DNA of 10,772 bases from Maribacter sp. (GTDB taxonomy: Bacteria; Bacteroidota; Bacteroidia; Flavobacteriales; Flavobacteriaceae). This document shows positions 7,017-10,772 of this stretch, piece by piece; the first letter of the stretch is position 1; every line of letters starts with the position of its first letter. A program made the position numbers and the translations under genes. Under the pieces are notes generated by a model, which worked only from the letters and a program-made list of their open reading frames with translations, had not been told where the DNA came from and ran no database searches. The stretch is taken from contig JAHHKH010000239.1 of NCBI GenBank assembly GCA_018679695.1, positions 1 through 10,772 on the forward strand, read 5' to 3'.

Positions 7017-10000
7017 TTAGTTTTCCGCAGGAACCAATGCCGAATCCAACTCCTTTTCTTCCGCAGAACTACTGTCGATTTCAACCGTATCTGACATATC
7101 AGGATTACTACCAATGACAGGTTCTTCCTCCAGGATTTCATCTTTATAGAAATGATCGAATTTATCTATGTATTCATTGAATATCAAGGTTTCCTTTTCG
7201 GCCATATCCCGATCGTTATTTTCGATGAGCACATCGATTACCCTGCGATAGGATTCCATATCGCTAATAATATCATCAATCTTATCGTATTGTTGATCTA
7301 GGGGTATGCCGTTATAATACTCTAATCGCTCCTGATATATTTTCTTCATGGTGTGATAGAGGTCATGGGCTTTGTTCGTTTCACCGACCTTGTAATAGCC
7401 ATCTATAAAAGGCACTACAAAATGGTAATATGCAAAATGGGCAACAGGCAAATTGTCCATGGCCAAATTTATGATATCCTTGGCCTTGTCGATTTTGTTT
7501 TCCTCAATGAGCTGATGCATTAAACGGGCCAGGTTGCTTCGATAGGAAATTCCCTGAATCCTTGTTTGCGAATCATGATAAATATCCGGGCTACCCGAAT
7601 TGCCCCAATCCCATTTGGTGACGATATCGTACATGAGGTCCGAATCGATTCTACCCATATCAAAAGAATTACTCCTTTCAGTTTTTATGGGTACCAATTT
7701 ATAGGCAAGACCCTCTAATTGCAGATAATCCTTCATCCATATAAATTCCGCATCATCAAAGCTTCCACCTGAAAAGTAAAGTGGTCTTTTCCAATCATTA
7801 TTGGCAACAATATCCAACATCATCATGCTTTTCTTGGTGATGGCCCCTGGGAGGTCAATATCTATGTAATCAACCATAAGAGCAGAATCCTTTTCCTTGA
7901 CCAAACCACTTTCCAAGGCATTCTTTTTATTTACAGGTATACGGATCTTCTGGGTAGGATAGTATACAAGGTTTTGCGTGTTCTCAGGATATTCATTGAC
8001 ATCAACATCCTGTTGTTCCAGGAAAAACTTGAATTTAGTCTGCGGCTTGTCACTATCGATCCAATCAATAAAATCTTTAATATCCCACCTGCTTTTTGAT
8101 ACTTCGCGATTAAATAAGGGATCTACATTTTGAAAATACAGTACATCCCGCGAACCCCATCTATATTTATCATGACTTATTTGTGAAGGAATGGGTTCAC
8201 TCGTGTAGGCTTTTCGTTTCATTTGATCCACATACCAATCTGTTTCAAAAAGACTTGTACAAACCACGCGAACATCGGTCCTATAATTCTCTATTTCCTG
8301 GGCATACCAGACAGGGAAGGTGTCATTGTCACCTATAGTGAACAGTATGGCCCCCGCATCTTTTTGGCAGGAATCCAAATATGATTTTGCAGAGGATTCG
8401 GCAGTGTATCGGTTAGACCGATCATGATCATCCCAATTTTGAACGGCCATCACTGTCGGCACGGCCAGTAAACAAATTAGAGTTACCGCGGGTGCCAATA
8501 TTTTGGGCGTAAGCCATTTTTTGAACTCATCAAACAGGCCATAGACCCCAAGCCCTATCCATAAAGCAAAAATATAGAATGAACCTACCAAGGAGTAATC
8601 CCGTTCCCGTGGTTGAAATATATAGGGATTCGTATAAAATTGGATCGCTAACCCGGTGAACAGAAAGAAGACAAACAAAACCCAAAACATTTTGGGATTT
8701 TTTGAAACTTGGAACAGGATTCCTATAATTCCCAAAATAAGGGGTAAAAAGAAATAGGTGTTCCTTGCCTTGTTGTTTTTTATATCAGTAGGGAGATTGT
8801 CTTGACTTCCCAATCGCATTTCATCAATAAAATTAATTCCACTCAGCCAATTGCCGTTTTCGTCATAACGTCCTTGTACATCATTATTCTTTCCGCTAAA
8901 ATTCCACATGAAATAGCGCCAGTACATGTAACCAAACTGAAACTCGAACATATATTTTATGTTGTCCCAGACAGTAGGGGGTTGAACCTCGATATAATCG
9001 CTAAATCGCTTTAGGAAACTTATATATTGTTCGGTATCGATCTCCCCATTGGCATATCCGGTTTTTACCTGGTTTACCGCTTGCCGCAACTCGTCGTTCG
9101 ATTGGGTCATTTTGAAATCCAACGGGCCGAAATAACGCATATAGTTTTCGGCATGTTGCCCACTCCACATTCGTGGTAAAATACCCTTGTGCTTTTCGTT
9201 GGAATCCTGTAAGGCATTTTTATAATAGTTGACGATTACGTACTTACCCAGTTTTTCGTCTTTTTCGTACTTGGGTTTATCGTCCATTTCCTTACCTGCC
9301 GGAGCGAACAGATCGGAATAATAAGCACCATATACCGGACTATCAACTCCAGGGTATTGTTCCCTGTTGTAATAGGCTAACAATGATCTTGCATCGGATG
9401 GATTGTTCTCGTTGATGATTACATTGGCATTGGCCCTTATGGGCAGCATCAACCAGGATGAAAAGCCAAAAAACAGGAACATCAAACAAAGTACCGTGGT
9501 ATTGGCAATGCGAAAGTCGTTCTTACGTGTATATCGCAAGCCAAAATAAAAAGCAGCGATAAAAAGGAGTCCCATGATCAAAGAACCCGAGTTAAAGGGC
9601 AGCCCAACGCTATTGATAAAAAAGACCTCGGCCCATCCAAAAAGTTTTAAAACATAGGTCAATGAAAATTTGTAGACCAGCATGAGAACTGTGATTACCA
9701 ATACATTGGCGATAAGAAAGTTCTTGACCGTGGTGGTCTTGTACCTTTTAAAGTAATACAAGAGTCCTATAGAGGGTATGGCCAAGAAGCCCATGAACTG
9801 AATACCGAATGTCAAACCCACTACAAATGAAATAAGTATAAGCCAACGATTACCTCTAGGTTGGTCTAAATTATCCGTCCATTTTATTCCCAACCAAAGC
9901 AATAGGGCCATAATAAAGCTTGCCATGGCATACACCTCGGTTTCCACGGCATTGAACCAGAAACTATCTGAAAATGTAAATGCCAACGCACCAACAAGTC

Positions 10001-10373
10001 CACTACCCAATACGGCGATTGACCTACTATTGGTCATAGTCTCTTCCTGGGAAATCAGTTTTTTAGTAAGATTGGTTATGGTCCAGAACATGAATAGAAT
10101 AGTGAAGGCACTTGATACGCCTGAAACAATGTTTACCATTCGGGCAACCTGATCAGGGTCAAGGGCGAACATTGCGAAAAAGGCCCCTATCATTTGCAAT
10201 AATGGAGCTCCTGGTGGATGCCCAACCTGCAATTTGGCCGAGGTTGCAATATATTCACCGGCATCCCAGAAACTACTTGTGGGTTCTACGGTAAGGCTAT
10301 AGGTGATAAGGGCTATGAAGAAGACGACCCATCCGAGTATGGTGTCCCATTTTTCGAAGTTCTTTGAAAACAT
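7017..10373 (-). CDS. DUF2723 / GT117 family multi-pass membrane glycosyltransferase-like protein
   Basis: The 1118-residue product has the GT-C layout. A first membrane helix (about 12-30) is followed by an outer loop with the conserved acids WDAGEYIATS (D37, E40) and GHPPGAP (51-57), where GT-C enzymes place their catalytic acid. Further hydrophobic segments lie at about 78-100, 118-138, 145-163, 177-207, 218-240, 262-280 and 288-310. A large soluble loop spans 311-538, then four more helices fall at about 539-557, 562-581, 593-612 and 624-643. The C-terminal domain contains GDNDTFPVWYAQE (681-693), a DUF2723 hallmark, then a helical TPR-like stretch (about 940-1075) and a Ser/Glu/Asp-rich tail. 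The family is typical of Bacteroidota and is described as resembling protein O-mannosyltransferases. A role in glycosylating exported proteins from a lipid-linked donor is plausible, but the substrate is unknown. The ATG at 10371-10373 leaves a short cytoplasmic start; no Shine-Dalgarno is seen. Confidence 0.92.
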   Translation of the reverse strand: MFSKNFEKWDTILGWVVFFIALITYSLTVEPTSSFWDAGEYIATSAKLQVGHPPGAPLLQMIGAFFAMFALDPDQVARMVNIVSGVSSAFTILFMFWTITNLTKKLISQEETMTNSRSIAVLGSGLVGALAFTFSDSFWFNAVETEVYAMASFIMALLLWLGIKWTDNLDQPRGNRWLILISFVVGLTFGIQFMGFLAIPSIGLLYYFKRYKTTTVKNFLIANVLVITVLMLVYKFSLTYVLKLFGWAEVFFINSVGLPFNSGSLIMGLLFIAAFYFGLRYTRKNDFRIANTTVLCLMFLFFGFSSWLMLPIRANANVIINENNPSDARSLLAYYNREQYPGVDSPVYGAYYSDLFAPAGKEMDDKPKYEKDEKLGKYVIVNYYKNALQDSNEKHKGILPRMWSGQHAENYMRYFGPLDFKMTQSNDELRQAVNQVKTGYANGEIDTEQYISFLKRFSDYIEVQPPTVWDNIKYMFEFQFGYMYWRYFMWNFSGKNNDVQGRYDENGNWLSGINFIDEMRLGSQDNLPTDIKNNKARNTYFFLPLILGIIGILFQVSKNPKMFWVLFVFFLFTGLAIQFYTNPYIFQPRERDYSLVGSFYIFALWIGLGVYGLFDEFKKWLTPKILAPAVTLICLLAVPTVMAVQNWDDHDRSNRYTAESSAKSYLDSCQKDAGAILFTIGDNDTFPVWYAQEIENYRTDVRVVCTSLFETDWYVDQMKRKAYTSEPIPSQISHDKYRWGSRDVLYFQNVDPLFNREVSKSRWDIKDFIDWIDSDKPQTKFKFFLEQQDVDVNEYPENTQNLVYYPTQKIRIPVNKKNALESGLVKEKDSALMVDYIDIDLPGAITKKSMMMLDIVANNDWKRPLYFSGGSFDDAEFIWMKDYLQLEGLAYKLVPIKTERSNSFDMGRIDSDLMYDIVTKWDWGNSGSPDIYHDSQTRIQGISYRSNLARLMHQLIEENKIDKAKDIINLAMDNLPVAHFAYYHFVVPFIDGYYKVGETNKAHDLYHTMKKIYQERLEYYNGIPLDQQYDKIDDIISDMESYRRVIDVLIENNDRDMAEKETLIFNEYIDKFDHFYKDEILEEEPVIGSNPDMSDTVEIDSSSAEEKELDSALVPAEN

Positions 10374-10398
10374 GTACTACGTGGTTTTACCTGATGGG

Positions 10399-10433
10399 CG
10401 AATTTAGTAATTAATATAGACATGCTCATACAA
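10399..10433 (-). promoter_or_regulatory. Weak promoter candidate for the GT117 gene
   Basis: On the minus strand TAAATTCG (10399-10406) differs from TAnnTTTG at one base and ends 25 bases before the ATG. A TTG lies further upstream at 10431-10433, with a 24-base spacer that is longer than usual. This is the best candidate in the gap but is not strong. Confidence 0.3.
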
Positions 10434-10450
10434 TTTTGATAAACCTTTAA

Positions 10451-10474
10451 CAGCGCATAGCGCTGGTTTTTTTT
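10451..10474 (+). terminator. Terminator-like hairpin with T-tract upstream of the tRNA-Gln promoter
   Basis: CAGCGC (10451-10456) and GCGCTG (10460-10465) form a perfect 6-bp stem around ATA, followed one base later by eight Ts (10467-10474). The polarity is + strand, yet no + strand gene lies between here and 6888; the gene to the left runs the other way. It may stop antisense transcription coming out of the GT117 gene, end an unrecognised small RNA, or act as a DNA operator for the GT117 promoter about 50 bases away. Confidence 0.6.
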
Positions 10475-10494
10475 GGATGATTGTTTTTAATAAT

Positions 10495-10526
10495 GTTTGC
10501 GCAAACCAAACTTAGTCTTATATTTG
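10495..10526 (+). promoter_or_regulatory. Strong Bacteroidota-type promoter of tRNA-Gln with overlapping palindrome
   Basis: TTTG at 10496-10499 and TATATTTG at 10519-10526 are separated by 19 bases, the textbook spacing for the Bacteroidota -33/-7 pair (TTTG / TAnnTTTG). Transcription should begin around 10531-10533. The -33 box lies inside a perfect 12-base palindrome, GTTTGCGCAAAC (10495-10506), which could be a site for a dimeric DNA-binding protein. Confidence 0.75.
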
Positions 10527-10530
10527 CACG

Positions 10531-10578
10531 CTCTAATACTGAAAATTTCTAGATTGATTTTCGGTGTATTTATTAGAG
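10531..10578 (+). other. Potential long hairpin in the tRNA-Gln precursor leader
   Basis: CTCTAATA (10531-10538) is perfectly complementary to TATTAGAG (10571-10578). Directly inside it, CTGAAAAT (10539-10546) pairs with ATTTTCGG (10557-10564) with one G-T wobble. That gives two stacked 8-bp stems, a 6-base bulge on the 3' side (10565-10570) and a 10-base loop. The predicted transcription start falls at the foot of the stem and the mature tRNA begins 8 bases after it. Folding energy was not computed. Confidence 0.55.
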
Positions 10579-10585
10579 AAAGTAA

Positions 10586-10657
10586 TGGCCTATGGTGTAA
10601 TTGGCAACACAGCTGGTTTTGGTCCAGTCGTTCTAGGTTCGAGTCCTAGTAGGCCAA
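10586..10657 (+). tRNA. tRNA-Gln, anticodon TTG
   Basis: A complete cloverleaf of 72 bases can be drawn. The acceptor stem TGGCCTA (10586-10592) pairs with TAGGCCA (10650-10656). The 3-bp D-stem is GTG/CAC (10595-10597 with 10608-10610), and its loop contains GG. The anticodon stem is GCTGG/CCAGT with one G-T pair, around loop TTTTGGT; the anticodon TTG is at 10619-10621 and reads CAA. The T-stem CTAGG/CCTAG encloses TTCGAGT. The discriminator base is A (10657). The following bases are CGA, so CCA is not encoded and must be added after transcription. The U-A first pair of the acceptor is the usual glutamine identity feature. Confidence 0.97.
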
Positions 10658-10668
10658 CGAAGTTGGAC

Positions 10669-10697
10669 AATCCCAGTTTTTACTGGGATTTTTTTTT
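10669..10697 (+). terminator. Intrinsic terminator of the tRNA-Gln transcript
   Basis: AATCCCAGT (10669-10677) pairs perfectly with ACTGGGATT (10682-10690) around a TTTT loop, followed by seven more Ts (10691-10697). It begins 12 bases after the tRNA and closes a single-gene transcription unit. Confidence 0.92.
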
Positions 10698-10714
10698 GGA
10701 ACAAAACTAGTACG

Positions 10715-10762
10715 AGAAGTTTATCCTGAGCGCCCGCCTGCCCCGGGCACGGCAGTCGAAGG
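10715..10762. repeat. GC-rich REP-like palindromic element (probable dispersed repeat)
   Basis: The segment has outer arms TTTATCCTGAGCG and CAGTCGAAGGG. From memory, this TCCTGAGCG...AGTCGAAGG pattern recurs in intergenic regions of many flavobacterial genomes; I could not confirm it. Between the arms is an almost entirely G+C inverted repeat (10736-10753): GCC TGCCC, central C, GGGCA, an unpaired C, then GGC. The base composition stands out sharply from the AT-rich surroundings. CTAGT occurs on both sides (10707-10711 and 10768-10772), which could be a short target duplication or chance. Confidence 0.5.
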
Positions 10763-10772
10763 GAGTCCTAGT

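Noticed and set aside
8802..10294. Plus-strand open frames of 60-75 codons opposite the GT117 gene
   Set aside because: They are antisense to conserved membrane segments and show no independent evidence of coding.
1..10772. CRISPR array, prophage, transposon genes or a defence island
   Set aside because: No regularly spaced repeats, integrase, transposase, nuclease-helicase or toxin-antitoxin genes are visible; the gene content is ordinary chromosomal.

Overview
The window looks like core chromosome of a member of the Bacteroidota, most likely a marine-type Flavobacteriaceae. Four things point there: a type IX secretion (T9SS) C-terminal sorting domain, a large DUF2723/GT117 membrane protein, promoters of the TTTG / TAnnTTTG type with AT-rich leaders and almost no Shine-Dalgarno sequences, and a tRNA gene without an encoded CCA end. 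The assignment rests on motifs read by eye; no database search was possible.

Layout, left to right. Positions 1-87 hold what is probably the last codons of a + strand gene and its intrinsic terminator. Minus-strand genes follow: a tiny protein that is only a signal peptide plus a T9SS sorting domain (79-426), DNA polymerase I (559-3393), and a secreted glycosylasparaginase-type Ntn hydrolase (3452-4447). A 42-bp divergent gap separates these from a plus-strand run: cutC (4490-5212), a membrane-anchored metallophosphoesterase (5270-6499), and a thioredoxin-fold protein with no cysteines (6592-6888). Convergent to that run is the 1118-residue DUF2723/GT117 protein (7017-10373, minus). The right end carries a tRNA-Gln(TTG) unit: an upstream hairpin with a T-tract, a near-perfect Bacteroidota promoter lying over a 12-bp palindrome, a leader that can fold into a long hairpin, the tRNA, and a strong terminator. 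After it come a GC-rich repeat-like element and a 10-bp copy of part of the tRNA T-arm at the window edge.

The genes do not form one pathway. Most have their own short upstream gap, and several have a recognisable -7 box. Shared themes are envelope and export functions (T9SS domain protein, exported asparaginase-family enzyme, membrane phosphoesterase, GT117-type glycosyltransferase) alongside housekeeping (polA, tRNA-Gln). I see no phage, transposase, CRISPR or defence genes, and no complete new system. The points most worth checking are the architecture of the tRNA-Gln unit, the redox-dead thioredoxin, the cargo-less T9SS protein, a sliding-clamp-like motif in PolA, and the repeat at the right edge.
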